Shown piece by piece: positions 12,004-26,611 of a DNA stretch of 64,000 nucleotides. The stretch lies in assembly GCA_019059635.1 (NCBI GenBank), contig JAGVRJ010000001.1, forward strand, positions 2,604,001-2,668,000. The letters are read 5' to 3'. How positions within the stretch are numbered: the stretch's first letter is position 1; every line of letters begins with the position of its first letter. Made by a program: the position numbers and the translations under genes. This DNA comes from Proales similis (Eukaryota; Rotifera; Eurotatoria; Ploima; Proalidae). The notes beneath the pieces were generated by a model. The model did not search any database. It was not told the origin of the DNA and worked only from the letters and a program-made list of their open reading frames with translations.

Positions 12004-15000
12004 ATGTCTTCAGATGACTTTAAAAACCATAACAGGAAAGTCGAGTTTCTTATTGGAGATAGCGCCTCAGCGGATTCATCACAGTTCACAGAACAGAGTA
12101 CTTCATCTTATTCTAAAAAATCAAATTCAAAGGTTAAAAGCAACACCGAAAATTCGGGAGTCGAAGAATCTGAGAATTATAAGCAAACTATTAATGAGTC
12201 TTTAAGAGAAGTTTCAAGTTCCAGCTCCATAAATGAAAATCCATCCATCATTGCCGGTCTTCGAATCGGCCGAAAAATGAGCGAACAACGTGAGCTGGTA
12301 GCTACTGCAGCGTCTCCTGAAGAGTTCGTGGTCAAATACGGGGGCAATCGGGTTATCAAGATAGTTCTTATTGCTAATAATGGAATTGCAGCAGTCAAAT
12401 GCATGCGTTCTATTCGTCGTTGGTGCTATGAAGTGTTTCGCAATGAAAGAGCTATAAAGTTTGCTGTTATGTATACGCCTGAAGATCTAAAAGCAAATGC
12501 CGAATATATCCGAATGGCTGACCACTGTATCCCAGTACCGGGCGGATCAAACAACAATAATTACGCAAATGTTGACCTTATTCTCGATATAGCTAAGCGA
12601 ATTCCCGTTCAAGCCGTTTGGGCAGGCTGGGGGCATGCATCAGAAAATCCTAAGCTTCCTGAGCTACTTAATAAAAATGGAATAGTATTTATTGGCCCTC
12701 CAGAGGAAGCAATGTGGGCGCTAGGTGACAAAATCGCATCAAGTTTGGTGGCTCAGACGGCGGGAGTTCCTACCCTTCCATGGTCCGGTTCGGATCTTAC
12801 AGTGAAATGGACGGAAACCGATCGTCTCTCCGGTCGTTCTTGTATTGTTGACATGGAAACCTATAGACAAGCATGCATTCAAGATGCCGATCAAGGACTC
12901 GAAAGAGCTAAAAAAGTTGGTTTTCCTTTAATGATTAAAGCTAGTGAAGGAGGAGGAGGAAAGGGTATCAGAAAAGTGAATTGCGAAAAAGATTTTCCGA
13001 ACTCTTTTCGACAGGTCCAATCCGAAGTACCCGGTTCACCAATTTTTATTATGAAATATGCACCACAGGCTCGTCATATCGAAGTTCAAATATTAGCTGA
13101 TAATTATGGAGATGCAATTTCTTTGTCGGGTCGGGACTGCTCTATCCAGCGACGGCACCAGAAGATTATTGAAGAAGCCCCTCCTTTAATTGATCCAATC
13201 ATCCTGGACAATATGGAGCGTGATGCTGTCAAACTAGCAAAAATGGTTGGCTACGTAAGTGCTGGAACGGTTGAATACCTCTACAATCCAGCAGACTGCT
13301 CTTATTGCTTCCTTGAACTTAATCCCCGCCTCCAAGTAGAACATCCATGTACGGAGATGATCACTGACGTAAATTTACCAGCTTGCCAACTTCAAATTGC
13401 AATGGGACTGTCGCTTCACAGAATCAAAGATATTCGGCTGCTATATAATCAGAGCAATACACAAGATTCAGAAATCAACTTCGATGATCCATTGATAAAA
13501 CCGATACCTAAAGGGCACGTGATTGCAGCTCGTATTACAAGTGAAAACCCTGATGAAGGGTTTAAACCTAGCTCAGGTTCAGTAAGTGAGCTTACCTTCC
13601 GAAGCAACAAGAATGTATGGGGGTATTTTAGTGTCAATTCTCGTGGCGGCCTTCATGAATTTGCTGATTCGCAATTTGGTCACTGCTTTTCGTGGGGAGA
13701 AACCAGAGAAATCGCCCGAGAAAACCTTGTATTTGCTCTTAAAGAGCTTTCAATTCGAGGCGATTTCCGAACAACAGTTGAATACCTCATAAAGTTATTA
13801 GAAACGGAGCAGTACCTTAATAATTGCTTTGACACAGGCTGGCTTGACAAGCTTATTGCTGCGAAAGTTCCTGCAGAGAAGCCTGATCTAATGCTTTCGA
13901 TTATCTGCACAGCTCTACATATTGCTGATCGAAAAATAGAAAACAAGTTTCAAAACTACAAAAACAACTTAGAACGAGGGCAGATTCTTCCTCTAAATAG
14001 CCTTACGACAACAATTGATGTGGAATTTATAGACGAGAACAATCAATACAAACTTCAAGTAACAAAGAGTGGGCCCAGCAGTTATGTTTTGGTTATGAAT
14101 CAGTCTCTTGTAGAAGTTGAAGTACATAGACTAGCTGATGGAGGCTTGCTCGTAAACTGGGATGGTTCAAGCTTTGTGACTTTCTTAATCGAGGACATGA
14201 GTAGTTACCGCGTTACTATAGGAATCCAAACCCGGGTATTCCAAAAAGAAAATGATCCTACAGTTTTGCGATCCCCATCAGCAGGCAAGTTTGTGCAGTT
14301 TCTAGTTGAAGATGGGCAGCATGTAGAAATTGGCCAGGTTTATGCTGAAATCGAAGTAATGAAAATGTTGATGGAGCTCAGAGCTGCGGTAAGTGGAACG
14401 ATTAAACACGTTAAAAGAAATGGGGCTGTTCTCGAAGTTGGAACAATCATCGCTCATCTACAAGTTGACGATGCCTCGCTCGTGAAAAAAGTTGAACCTC
14501 TCAATGCCAAATTTCCGAAACCCCAAGGTCCAAGAGTAAAAGGAAATAAGCTTCATCAAGTATTTAGAATGAATAAGGAGACATTAACTAATATTTTGGA
14601 GGGATATGGTTATCCCATTCCGTATTTTAAGGAAAAGCTGGAAGAATCTGTTAACTCTATAATGAATATCCTTAGAGATCCGAGTTTACCTCTCCTTGAG
14701 CTTCAGGAGCTTTTGTCATCAGTGCAAGGTCGGCTTCCTTCATTGGTTGAAAAGAATATCCAAAAGCTTGTTACTCAATATGCAAACAATCTTACCTCGG
14801 TTCTTGCTCAATTTCCAAGTCAGCATATCGCAAACGTTATCGATTCTTATGCCAGCAGTATTGAAAAACGAACTGAACGCGATTCTTTTTTCATTACTGT
14901 TCAAAATATTGTCCAACTTGTTCAGCGATATAGAAATGGAATCAAAGGACATATGAAATCAGTAATACAAGAACTGCTGCGTCATTATGTCACTGTTGAG

Positions 15001-18000
15001 AGCCAGTTCCAAAATGGAGGCTATGATAAATGCATTAATACCTTACGGGAGGTTCACAAAGACAATACTGAGGAGGTTTTAAAAGTTATTATCTCTCATG
15101 CAAATTACTTCAACAAGAATCAACTAGTTATTATGCTAATTGATTTACTTTTTAGTAAAGAACCAAGCCTTACAGATGAGCTTACATCTTCACTCCAAGA
15201 CTTGACCAAGTTAGCCAACCCGAAAAATTCAAAAGTCGCGTTAAAAGCTCGACAAGTTCTTATTGCATTTCAGCAGCCTCCATATGAGCAAAGACACAAC
15301 CAAATGGAGTCGATGTTTTTATCAGCTATCGACATGTATGGCCACAAGATGTGCCAAGACAGTCTTCACAAGCTTATTCTTTCTGAGACTTCTATTTTCG
15401 ATGTTTTGCATTCCTTCTACTTTCATCCTAATGTGCAAGTTCGTCAAGCAGCATTGGAAGTTTATGTACGAAGGTCCTATATTGCCTACGAGCTCAATAG
15501 TGTTCAGCATTATTTCTTATCTAATGGAGATTGTTTAGTTGAATTCCAGCTTCAACTTCCCTATACGCATCCAAATCGAATGTTTCAGCGCTCTTTTAAC
15601 AAGATTCCTAGCAACCAGGAACTACTCAACCTCAATGACACTCTAATGTTCCAGAGAATGGGAATGATGGCTGCTTTTGACAACTGGGACAACTCGAGTC
15701 AGATTTTTGACGAGATAATAAACCGTTACAAGTCTAATAATAGTGATTTTGATGTTGAGAAAAAAACCGATTCAGTCGATTCACCAGAGCAAAATAGCTT
15801 CGGAAATATAAAAATTGTACCCTCTATGCGCAACATGAAGTCTCAACAGTGCGATTCTATTGGATCAAATCTTAATTTAATGTTGACACCAGAAAAAAAA
15901 AGCCTTAAAGAAGAAGATGGATATATTGAGGAGCAACCCATAAACATTCTCAACATTTTTGTCAGATACACTCCCAACCTTGAGAAAAGGGATACGGAGT
16001 CGCTTGCCAAGATTTTTTTTGAATTCGTTCAAAGCAAAAAGGAAATGTTGAAAGCTAAAAAGATTCGCCGAGTAACTTTTAGCGCGGCACTTAAATATCA
16101 ACAGCCGTCTTATTTCACATTTAGAGCTCGAGATGATTTCTATGAAGATAAGATATATCGTAATTTAGAGCCAGCATTAGCCTTTCAGCTTGAAATTTAC
16201 CGCTTGAGAAGCTTCGCACTTGAACTTGTTCCTACTAGCAATTTAAAAATGCACTTGTATTTAGGCAAAGCCAAACCAGCAAAGGGACATGAAGCTACTG
16301 ACTATCGCTTTTTTGCCCGTTGTATCATCCGTCACTCTGATTTAATTACCAAAGAGGCATCTTACGAGTATTTACAAAACGAAGCAGAGCGCACCCTACT
16401 AGAAGCCCTCAACGAGTTAGAATGCGCATTTTCACATCCGATGGCTAGCAAAACAGACTGCAATCATATCTATATGTGTTTCGTTCCGTGTGTTTGTATC
16501 GATCCTGCAAAGGTAGAAGAAAGCGTCAGATCTATGGTGCTTAAATATGGAATGCGTCTATGGAAATTACGTGTCCTTCAAGCTGAACTAAAAATGACAC
16601 TTCGTTTTACAGCCGATGGAGAAAAAGTTCCTATTCGGATATTTTTAACAAATGAGTCGGGCTACTATCTGGATATTTCTTTGTATAGAGAAGTTACCGA
16701 TCCTATATCTGGCGAGACAAAATTCGAATCATATTCCAACAAACGAGGTCCTTTCCACGGTCGATTACTTCGTACGCCGTACTTAACTCGGGATCAATTG
16801 CAGCAACGAAGGTTCCTTGCACAGTCAAACGGTACCACCTATGTATTTGATTTTCCGGAAATGTTTAGACAGGCACTTATTAAAATATGGCGCCAATATC
16901 AGACGGATCTTTCTAATCTAAAAACTTACAATATTCTACCATCTAAAAATGCTACAGAAGAACAGAAGAAAATTGATTTCAACAACATTATGCAAACAAA
17001 TTTTTTTGATTGTGTCGAACTAATTATTGACCGAGAAACCAGAAAACTTGTCGAAAAGAACCGCATTCCTGGTGAGAATGAGATTGGAATGGTCGCTTGG
17101 CGAATGAGGTTTATGACTCCTGAGTACCCTAATGGAAGAGAAATAATCGTAATTGCAAACGACTTGACATTTAAAATAGGAAGTTTCGGTCCCGAAGAAG
17201 ACTTACTTTTTCAGAAAGCATCAGAACTTGCTCGTCTTCTAGGTGTGCCTAGAATATACTTATCTGCTAACAGTGGTGCCCGAATAGGCCTTGCTGAAGA
17301 ACTCAAAAAACTGTTTAGAGTTGCTTGGGTAGATGAAAACAACCCAGACAAAGGCTATAATTACCTTTACCTTTCCCCCGAAGACAACGAAAAAGTAGCA
17401 GCTTTTTCCCAAGATTCTCCGATTTTGAACACAGAAAAAGTTTTTGATGAAGCAACTCAAGAAGAGCGTTATAAGATAAAAGATATTATTGGCCGAGAGA
17501 ACGGATTAGGTGTTGAGAACCTTCAAGGTTCTGGAATGATTGCTGGTGAATCTTCAAAAGCTTACGATGATATTTGCACTATAAGCATGGTAACCTGTCG
17601 CACTGTTGGAATTGGTTCTTATTTGGTTCGCCTTGGGCAGCGAGTTATTCAAGTTGACAATTCTCATATAATTCTGACTGGAGCTGGAGCGTTAAACAAA
17701 GTTCTCGGAAAAGAAGTTTACACTTCGAATAATCAGCTTGGTGGCATTCAAATTATGTACAACAACGGAGTTAGTCATAGTGTAGTTTCCGACGACTTTG
17801 AAGGTATTTCCTTAATCCTTAAATGGTTATCATTTTTACCTGAGCGCATCTCTGCAAACCGACCTACTTCATTTGCTATATCACAACATTTATTCGATCC
17901 GATTGAAAGAGAAATAGAATACTTTCCAACAAAATCTAATTATGATCCAAGGTGGATGCTTTGTGGAAAATATTCAGATGATAATCAGTGGCTCAGCGGA

Positions 18001-19302
18001 TTTTTTGATCGTGGCTCATTCCATGAAATAATGAACGCTTGGGCTAAAACAGTTGTATGCGGACGCGCACGCTTGGGAGGCATACCATTGGGCGTTATTG
18101 CTGTCGAAACCCGAACCGTGGAAGTTCAAATCCCCGCAGATCCAGCTAATTTGGATACCGATGCCAAATGCATTTCTCAAGCTGGCCAGGTGTGGTTTCC
18201 CGACTCAGCATACAAAACATCACAAGCTATCAGAGATTTTTCTCGAGAACATCTTCCTCTTATGATATTTGCTAATTGGAGAGGATTTTCGGGAGGAATG
18301 AAAGATATGTATGAACAAGTTTTGAAATTCGGAGCCTATATAGTAGACGGTCTGAGAGAATATCAAGAGCCCGTCCTTATTTATATCCCACCCTACGGTG
18401 AATTAAGAGGGGGTGCTTGGGTTGTTGTTGATCCCTCGATCAATGAACAGTTCATGGAAATGTACGCTGATCAGCTTAGTAGGGGTGGTGTTCTAGAACC
18501 TGAAGGCACTGTCGAAATAAAATACCGAAAGAGAGATTTAATCGCCACAATGCATCGACTGGATTCGGAATGTCAAAGAATATTAAAACAACTTGAAAAG
18601 CTGAGAGGTTCAAGTAATTTGCAGAAACGATTCGAAAACACTGATGAACAAGTACATCAATCATATGAGTTCGAGCAATTAGAAATAACTGATCTCGAAA
18701 AAAACGTTCAACAGCTTGAAAGAGAACTAGAAAATAGAGAAAACTATTTGACACCAATATACCAGCTAATAGCGGTTACTTTTGCAGATCTCCACGACAC
18801 GCCTGGTCGAATGATTAGTAAAGGTGTCATAAGGAAGGTTCTTGAATGGAAAAATAGCCGCAAATTTTTTTATTGGCGATTAAAACGACTTATTGATCAG
18901 CAAACTTTAACAAGAATGATTATTAATGAGTCAAATGGAGAATTCGACTTTAAGCATGCTAATGAACTTATACGTCAATGGTTCGAAATTGATACTCAGT
19001 CGTCTCTCCCCGAAATGGAAGTTAAGTGGAATAACGATGAAGCATTTGTGAATTGGTTCAGTCGCCAAACTGAAGAAAATTCCTTTTTGATGGGAAAGCT
19101 TGCTCAAATAAGAAACGAAAAGATTCTTAATAACCTAAAATCAACAATTTATAACTATCCTGACTTGGCACTTCAATCGTTATCTTATGTAGCACAGATT
19201 GCATCAAAAGAAAGGTTATTGCAAGTAATAGAGATGCTAAATCAGAGGGTTTTGGAAATTTCAACGACGGATGAACAATCAAAAAGAAAAGCTGCTAAAT
19301 AA
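12004..19302 (+). CDS. ACC: Acetyl-CoA carboxylase, multidomain, intronless
   Basis: One uninterrupted frame of 2432 residues. ACC carboxylates acetyl-CoA to malonyl-CoA, the committed step of fatty-acid synthesis and the source of the CPT1 inhibitor. Order: Ser-rich N-terminus (1-95); biotin carboxylase with [20 protein letters not shown], the ATP-grasp loop [13 protein letters not shown] (about 313) and [15 protein letters not shown]; the biotinyl domain with EVMKM (Lys787 carries biotin); the ACC-central region; and carboxyltransferase with [10 protein letters not shown] (about 1758), [10 protein letters not shown] and [16 protein letters not shown]. Length matches animal ACC (about 2350-2450). 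Where animal ACC has the AMPK-phosphorylated Ser in an MSGL context, this protein reads SIIAGL, with Ala84 at that place. The absence of introns over 7.3 kb contrasts with its neighbours and suggests massive intron loss or a retrocopy that became the working gene. Confidence 0.98.
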   Translation: MSSDDFKNHNRKVEFLIGDSASADSSQFTEQSTSSYSKKSNSKVKSNTENSGVEESENYKQTINESLREVSSSSSINENPSIIAGLRIGRKMSEQRELVATAASPEEFVVKYGGNRVIKIVLIANNGIAAVKCMRSIRRWCYEVFRNERAIKFAVMYTPEDLKANAEYIRMADHCIPVPGGSNNNNYANVDLILDIAKRIPVQAVWAGWGHASENPKLPELLNKNGIVFIGPPEEAMWALGDKIASSLVAQTAGVPTLPWSGSDLTVKWTETDRLSGRSCIVDMETYRQACIQDADQGLERAKKVGFPLMIKASEGGGGKGIRKVNCEKDFPNSFRQVQSEVPGSPIFIMKYAPQARHIEVQILADNYGDAISLSGRDCSIQRRHQKIIEEAPPLIDPIILDNMERDAVKLAKMVGYVSAGTVEYLYNPADCSYCFLELNPRLQVEHPCTEMITDVNLPACQLQIAMGLSLHRIKDIRLLYNQSNTQDSEINFDDPLIKPIPKGHVIAARITSENPDEGFKPSSGSVSELTFRSNKNVWGYFSVNSRGGLHEFADSQFGHCFSWGETREIARENLVFALKELSIRGDFRTTVEYLIKLLETEQYLNNCFDTGWLDKLIAAKVPAEKPDLMLSIICTALHIADRKIENKFQNYKNNLERGQILPLNSLTTTIDVEFIDENNQYKLQVTKSGPSSYVLVMNQSLVEVEVHRLADGGLLVNWDGSSFVTFLIEDMSSYRVTIGIQTRVFQKENDPTVLRSPSAGKFVQFLVEDGQHVEIGQVYAEIEVMKMLMELRAAVSGTIKHVKRNGAVLEVGTIIAHLQVDDASLVKKVEPLNAKFPKPQGPRVKGNKLHQVFRMNKETLTNILEGYGYPIPYFKEKLEESVNSIMNILRDPSLPLLELQELLSSVQGRLPSLVEKNIQKLVTQYANNLTSVLAQFPSQHIANVIDSYASSIEKRTERDSFFITVQNIVQLVQRYRNGIKGHMKSVIQELLRHYVTVESQFQNGGYDKCINTLREVHKDNTEEVLKVIISHANYFNKNQLVIMLIDLLFSKEPSLTDELTSSLQDLTKLANPKNSKVALKARQVLIAFQQPPYEQRHNQMESMFLSAIDMYGHKMCQDSLHKLILSETSIFDVLHSFYFHPNVQVRQAALEVYVRRSYIAYELNSVQHYFLSNGDCLVEFQLQLPYTHPNRMFQRSFNKIPSNQELLNLNDTLMFQRMGMMAAFDNWDNSSQIFDEIINRYKSNNSDFDVEKKTDSVDSPEQNSFGNIKIVPSMRNMKSQQCDSIGSNLNLMLTPEKKSLKEEDGYIEEQPINILNIFVRYTPNLEKRDTESLAKIFFEFVQSKKEMLKAKKIRRVTFSAALKYQQPSYFTFRARDDFYEDKIYRNLEPALAFQLEIYRLRSFALELVPTSNLKMHLYLGKAKPAKGHEATDYRFFARCIIRHSDLITKEASYEYLQNEAERTLLEALNELECAFSHPMASKTDCNHIYMCFVPCVCIDPAKVEESVRSMVLKYGMRLWKLRVLQAELKMTLRFTADGEKVPIRIFLTNESGYYLDISLYREVTDPISGETKFESYSNKRGPFHGRLLRTPYLTRDQLQQRRFLAQSNGTTYVFDFPEMFRQALIKIWRQYQTDLSNLKTYNILPSKNATEEQKKIDFNNIMQTNFFDCVELIIDRETRKLVEKNRIPGENEIGMVAWRMRFMTPEYPNGREIIVIANDLTFKIGSFGPEEDLLFQKASELARLLGVPRIYLSANSGARIGLAEELKKLFRVAWVDENNPDKGYNYLYLSPEDNEKVAAFSQDSPILNTEKVFDEATQEERYKIKDIIGRENGLGVENLQGSGMIAGESSKAYDDICTISMVTCRTVGIGSYLVRLGQRVIQVDNSHIILTGAGALNKVLGKEVYTSNNQLGGIQIMYNNGVSHSVVSDDFEGISLILKWLSFLPERISANRPTSFAISQHLFDPIEREIEYFPTKSNYDPRWMLCGKYSDDNQWLSGFFDRGSFHEIMNAWAKTVVCGRARLGGIPLGVIAVETRTVEVQIPADPANLDTDAKCISQAGQVWFPDSAYKTSQAIRDFSREHLPLMIFANWRGFSGGMKDMYEQVLKFGAYIVDGLREYQEPVLIYIPPYGELRGGAWVVVDPSINEQFMEMYADQLSRGGVLEPEGTVEIKYRKRDLIATMHRLDSECQRILKQLEKLRGSSNLQKRFENTDEQVHQSYEFEQLEITDLEKNVQQLERELENRENYLTPIYQLIAVTFADLHDTPGRMISKGVIRKVLEWKNSRKFFYWRLKRLIDQQTLTRMIINESNGEFDFKHANELIRQWFEIDTQSSLPEMEVKWNNDEAFVNWFSRQTEENSFLMGKLAQIRNEKILNNLKSTIYNYPDLALQSLSYVAQIASKERLLQVIEMLNQRVLEISTTDEQSKRKAAK

Positions 19303-19711
19303 GGATGTTTTTAATCTTTACAACTTCATTCCAGCGATAACGGAGATAAACAAAATTCTGCGATAGATAATTATATTAGTTTAGGGAAGTGTTTTACTTT
19401 TATCAGGACATAATCATTCGGGCGACGCTGCAAAGGTGGGACTTAAGGCCTAGAACCTATTGGCTTTTATTTTCGTATGATCATCTTTTGCGTGTGTTTA
19501 ATTTGGGTCAAAGCGAAGCGTTAAAAAATCAAACTAGAACTAATAAATTTTTTAGCCACATCTCTTGATTTTGTTTTACCTCAGTTTATATTTTAGAAAG
19601 AATTTAAACAAAAGGAATGAGATAGCCATAGGTAAAGAAGCATATAAAACTGCTCGAACCGGATCATCCAAAATCGAGGTCCATGTCGACTTCTTATCTG
19701 TTGCTGATTAG
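19303..19711. other. Convergent 3' flanks of ACC and glycerol kinase
   Basis: No coding signal. A TTTATT at 19466-19471 (AATAAA on the minus strand) is placed to end the glycerol kinase transcript. Confidence 0.4.
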
Positions 19712-21983
<2,272 letters not shown>

Positions 21984-22408
21984 TTTTAAACTTTTTATCC
22001 TTCTTTTCCCTTAAGTTAAGAATGTTATATAGCTGTTAAAACGCGTTCAATTACAAATAAGTAATTGGTTTATGCTTGAAAAAGTTTCAGAATATAATTA
22101 TCATTTTGATTTGCCGTCTTTTGAAGCTTTCTTCCTTATTTTAATTTCAAAAAGCTTGAAATCGTCCTTAAGACGTCAGTTTTTTTTTATAATATACAAT
22201 ATTATATTTATTCTACTATATGAGTCTCAAACTTTACCAAACGATTATTTAAATAAATGATTATTCATGTCTTTTATTCGTTTTTCTTTATTCGACTTTT
22301 TTAAATTAAGCTCAATTTGCAGCTTTTTAGTTTTGTCAATTTGGTTCGATTCTTCGAATATAGGAAAGATTTAATATTAAATTTAATCGGATCGTTCGAT
22401 TAAATCAT
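21984..22408. other. Intergenic
   Basis: Short gap between the start of glycerol kinase and the 3' end of tektin-1 (both minus strand). TTTATT near 22269-22276 may supply the tektin poly(A) signal. No other feature is seen. Confidence 0.4.
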
Positions 22409-23798
22409 TTAAAACTGGCCTATTTGAAGATTTTTACGCAAGCCATTTAAGTTTTTTGCTTCATCAATTTCGATAGTTTTGGATTTTGTTTCAATATCTT
22501 TGAGAAGAATTAACTTATCTCGGTCTAGAACTTTGAGGCGTCTATGTGTTTGGCTTAAGCGTTCTTGTAATTGTTGAATGCTTCCTTCAATTTCGGCCAC
22601 TTCGCATAATATTTTACTATGGGCAGAATCCTTAACTAATTCAATGTTGTTTCTTTCGTTTCTGGTTTTAAGTCTTGAATGAGCCAAGCTAAGATAAGCC
22701 TGTTTATCTAAAATTGCTTTCTCGAGGTTTTTGATGTTTTCTTCTAGTTGATTAATTAGCTGGCTCACTTCCCGGAGTTGATTTTCTAGTTTAAGTTTTG
22801 AATCTCGCTCTTCCCATATTCTTCTTTCGAACGACCGATTCGTAAGTTCGATCTGATTTGCCATGTCGCATGCAACCTCTTGCAGTTTTTGTTCGATCAT
22901 ATTTCTCAGATGAACTGAATTTAATCTGGTAGATTCGGCATTTTTAACATTTTTGTCACTTAAATTTTCCCATGTCATTTCACTATGAAACCTTGAATTT
23001 AAATTGTAAAATTTTATTCAAGATCTTTATCTTTAAAGAATCTAAATACCTTTTGTCATTTGTATTGTTATTATTGAAATAGAGCCTTTGACTTATTTCG
23101 GGTGAAGTTAGGCCCAAATTTCGGGCACGGCTATCAATTTCTTCTGCTGATTCTTTTCCTTTTATGTCGTTTTCCAGTAAATATTTTGCCTTTCTATCCA
23201 ATCTCAGCTGCTCAATCGACTGTTCTTGAAGCCTGATAAGAAGAGCCTGCGCACCTTTCAAGATTTCAATTTCTTTGATGAGTTCTTTTTGAACAGAATC
23301 GTGAACTATATCAATATCTTGGCGTCTTTCCCTGTGAAAAAAAGCTATGTTAAACAAGACTAATTATATGCCTTTAAATCTATTTACCGATTAGCAAGAC
23401 ATGTTTGTGCGATATGCAAAGGCTCTTCAATTGATTCGATTGCTTTTTCGACTCTTCTCTGGTAGGCTTGAAGTGAATCGATTTCATGAAACAAATCGCC
23501 TAGTTTCTGCTCGAGTTCACTTTTCCAGTAGCGAATATTTTCAACTCTTTGATCTATAAAAGAAGCGAAAATAAAAAACGATTTTTTTTTCAAATGGCTT
23601 AACTATACCTAGCTTTTTGTTCACATCATTCAGAGTGGAATCGGTTTTTTCACGAGTTTCGCCATCAAGACGATCCGATTCAAGAATCAATCTCTCAGCC
23701 AAAGCTCGATCTTTTTCTGTACTTCTGTGTTTAATTTTGCCAGCCAGTTTCCATTCATCTGGCGTAAAGCGCTGGGACTTTGTCATGATTTGAGACAT
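22409..23798 (-). CDS. TEKT1: Tektin-1
   Basis: Four exons: 23798-23609, 23553-23388, 23331-23050 and 22991-22409, encoding 406 residues. Tektins are coiled-coil filament proteins inside doublet microtubules of motile cilia and sperm flagella. The start FTPDEWKLAGKIKHRS, the blocks EPLHIAQTCLANRERRQDID and SVQKELIKEIEILKGAQALL, and KAILDKQAYLSLAHSRLKTR all follow tektin-1 closely. The tektin signature nonapeptide RPNVELCRD is here RNNIELVKD, losing the Pro and the Cys. Nearly the whole chain is predicted helix with heptad character. Length is close to the family norm of about 420. Its presence says the organism builds motile axonemes at some stage. Confidence 0.93.
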
Positions 23799-25623
23799 CG
23801 ATGTGATTTAGAAAGCTGTTCTTAAATAGAGAGTCGTACTTAATTCTGAAGACTTTTGACACCAGTTGTCGAGGTTTCTATTTGCTATTATGCTTACTTA
23901 TGAGTTGTTAAGGAAAAGAAAGCACAACAGGATAATAACCATGGTTACCGTAACTTATTCACACTCAAACCATTTACTCAGGTTGCCAATGAAATAAGTC
24001 TAAACCTATGCCAAGTTTTATGTCTTAAGATTTTACGAGCTATAAAAGCTTTGGAAACATTAACTTAAATAAAACGATCCAATCAGTTTCGCTGAAATTA
24101 TTTCTAAACAATCCGCTTTCTTATCCTTCTACGTTCAACTCGGTTTTTATCTATCAGCTTATTTATTTAGATTATAAATAAATATTATTAGCCTCCCAGA
24201 CAAATCAATTTATATATTAACACACGTATTTTTGGCAATTTTCCGATTTTCCAAGTTATTTTAATAAATCTCGAATTCGTTTAGCGTCAACTTCTAAAAA
24301 TCAAGCATGTTTATAAAAACGTGCCAAGATGTTTAGAGAAAAGGGTATCAAAAACCTGAGGATAATATTATAAAGGAGATCGGATTTGGTCCGAATGGGC
24401 CATAGATTGATATCGCATTTGCTTTCGACTTTGCGATGAGCAGCCCCTAATACTTAGGCTTAGGCAGAGCGTGTGCTTCAGGATAACATACATTTTATGG
24501 AGTTTATCAAATTCATCTGGCCGATCAGTTCATCTCACGAACGCCAATGGCAATCAAATATGGTGTTAATGATGAGCATGTACGCGCGCCTATGTTTAGG
24601 CTGCGAGTCATGCATGGCTTGAGGTACGAGCAATTAAAAACACATTAAGCCTGCCCAGTTTTGCTCAGCGAAAAATGCATTCTAAACTTTCTTGGCAGGA
24701 CATGACAAAATCTATCTTGAAGACCAAGTGCTTTATCAAAGTAAAAGCGCATCCTGACATGCTCAATGTCATTCCCTCCTCATAAATAAATATAAGCAAA
24801 CAGTCGAAAAGAAAGGAAGTTTCCTTAAGCGCACGCAATCATTATCTTAAAGGCATTAGAGAATAAGGCTGGCGAGAGAAAATATCTGATAAACCATTGA
24901 CTTTGGTCAGCATGAATGCGTGCAAGGTCTCTTTCAATCTTTAAATTAACCTGCTCTTCCTACAAAGCCCGAGGCAAGCAGACGATTGATTTCAAGATTG
25001 ATTAATGTGAGCTTATTGTGACGAGTAATTAATTGTTGTCACATTCTAGCCGAAAACAACCAACTGAATGGAATTCGCGCTTCAAATTTAGCCTTTGTGT
25101 GGCCAAAGGTCTATGAAATACGACTATGTTTGTGTGAGGTGACACGCACTGACAAGCCGATTCAGACAAAGACAAGATTATCTTTCGCTTTTTAGTTCAT
25201 TCTTCTGAAACTATACTGAGTTTTACACTAAAGCCCTTTCTTAGCTACCTTACGACCTAATTCATCTTTACTTTGGCCAATTTCTCAGCAGTAGGTCGCT
25301 ATCGGGCTGTGCTGTGATTTGCTGAGTTACAATAAATTAAAGAAAAATAGATACCTTGCGCGACCTTCTCTAATTGGAAAGAAGCCGGCTCGAGGAAAAT
25401 CATAGATGCACCACCGTTAAGTTGGCAAATCTTAATTTGTTTAGGTGAGTTGAGACATACGCTTTTATAAGGCAGTCGAAAAGCTGATAGAAACCCAAAG
25501 TTTTATGTGACTTTGATGAGCGGGTGCCTCATTACTACACTTGAGAGGGAGGTGTTTTCTCATCTCCGCCAAAGCTCTACTACACGCTTCCTTAATCGCA
25601 TTTGCGCTCCATCAGTTTGCTAG
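23799..25623. other. Intergenic, upstream of HES gene
   Basis: About 1.8 kb with no coding exon. It separates the divergent tektin-1 and HES genes and has visibly more balanced base composition than the AT-rich gaps elsewhere, so it is a candidate for cis-regulatory DNA of the HES gene. Confidence 0.4.
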
Positions 25624-25720
25624 TTTTGATTGGCTATGCTACACGCATTCTGCTAAACTTTGATTGGTCGAAAGGCAAGCGGCACCCGTCGGTTGCTCAC
25701 CGTCTGCTTATATATAAATC
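25624..25720 (+). promoter_or_regulatory. Probable HES core promoter: two inverted CCAAT boxes and a TATA box
   Basis: Two copies of TTGATTGG (inverted CCAAT boxes) at 25626-25633 and 25660-25667, 34 bp apart, precede TATATATAAA at 25709-25718. The TATA element lies about 85 bp before the ATG, leaving room for a short 5' UTR. Spacing and order fit an NF-Y plus TATA promoter. This is inferred from motif layout only. Confidence 0.5.
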
Positions 25721-25798
25721 TGCAAATTATCGATGAGATTTAATTTAATAAAGCTCATGCTATTAGTTTGTAGAGCATCACTTATTCTCATTTATAAA

Positions 25799-26611
25799 AT
25801 GTCAGAGTTCAACCAAACCGAAACTGCCATTCAAAACCGTAAAGTAAGTACCAAATTGTTTACGATGTTTTCTTGTTCTTTTAAGATTTTTTCTTTATAG
25901 TTCGCTAAAACCTGTGTAGAAAAAAAGAGACGTGACCGAATAAACCGCTGTTTGGATGAACTCAAGGATCTTATGTCTGAAACGGACGATAAGGCTCGTT
26001 ATCAAAAGCTTGAGAAGGCCGAAATTTTGGAGATGGCGGTACTTTATATGCGAAACATGAGGGCCCAAAAAGAGCTAAGCTCCGAAAAAAACGTTAAAAA
26101 TGTAGAACTACGAACACATTGCTTAACAATCGCTTACAAGCAATGCCTGAATGAATTTCAGAACTTCATCAATTTATTCCCCGGATTAAATGAAGATGCA
26201 AGAGCACAACTGATGAGTTTTATCGGACAAAGATATATGGATATGATAACAAATTTACGAACTAGTGCGAGTTTAGAAAAAGGATCTCAAATTGGCTTTA
26301 AACGGACAAATCCATTCGATTGCGAGCCTAACCAGCGAAAACGAGAGCACTATGACAGAGAAGCAGATTTGAGCATAAACCTAACTGGTTCTTGTTCAAG
26401 TTTAGATGGATATGGTTCAAATATGCAATCTTCATCGCCATTATCTCAATCAAATCTAGAACAAAATTATGACTCTTTGAGTTCTTCTCCGGCAGTTTCA
26501 CAGTGCTCATCGCCACACAACTTATCCAAAATGACAAAAAGTGAATCGGTTTCACTAAACATGAGTGACATTTATACTGGATGCTTCATGAAGGTTTGGC
26601 GACCTTGGTGA
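25799..26611 (+). CDS. Hairy/Enhancer-of-split (HES) family bHLH repressor
   Basis: Two exons, 25799-25843 and 25901-26611, giving 251 residues. The intron falls inside the basic region, as is common in HES genes. The bHLH runs from about residue 12 to 70 (VEKKRRDRINRCLDELKDLM, then KLEKAEILEMAVLYMRNM). An Orange-like helix pair follows (about 85-130), then a Ser-rich linker and the exact C-terminal WRPW, which recruits Groucho/TLE co-repressors in this family. The basic region reads AKTCVEKKRR where HES proteins have KPxxEKRRR, so the characteristic proline is Thr here. HES proteins act as nuclear repressors, commonly downstream of Notch. Which HES subgroup this is, I cannot say. Confidence 0.93.
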
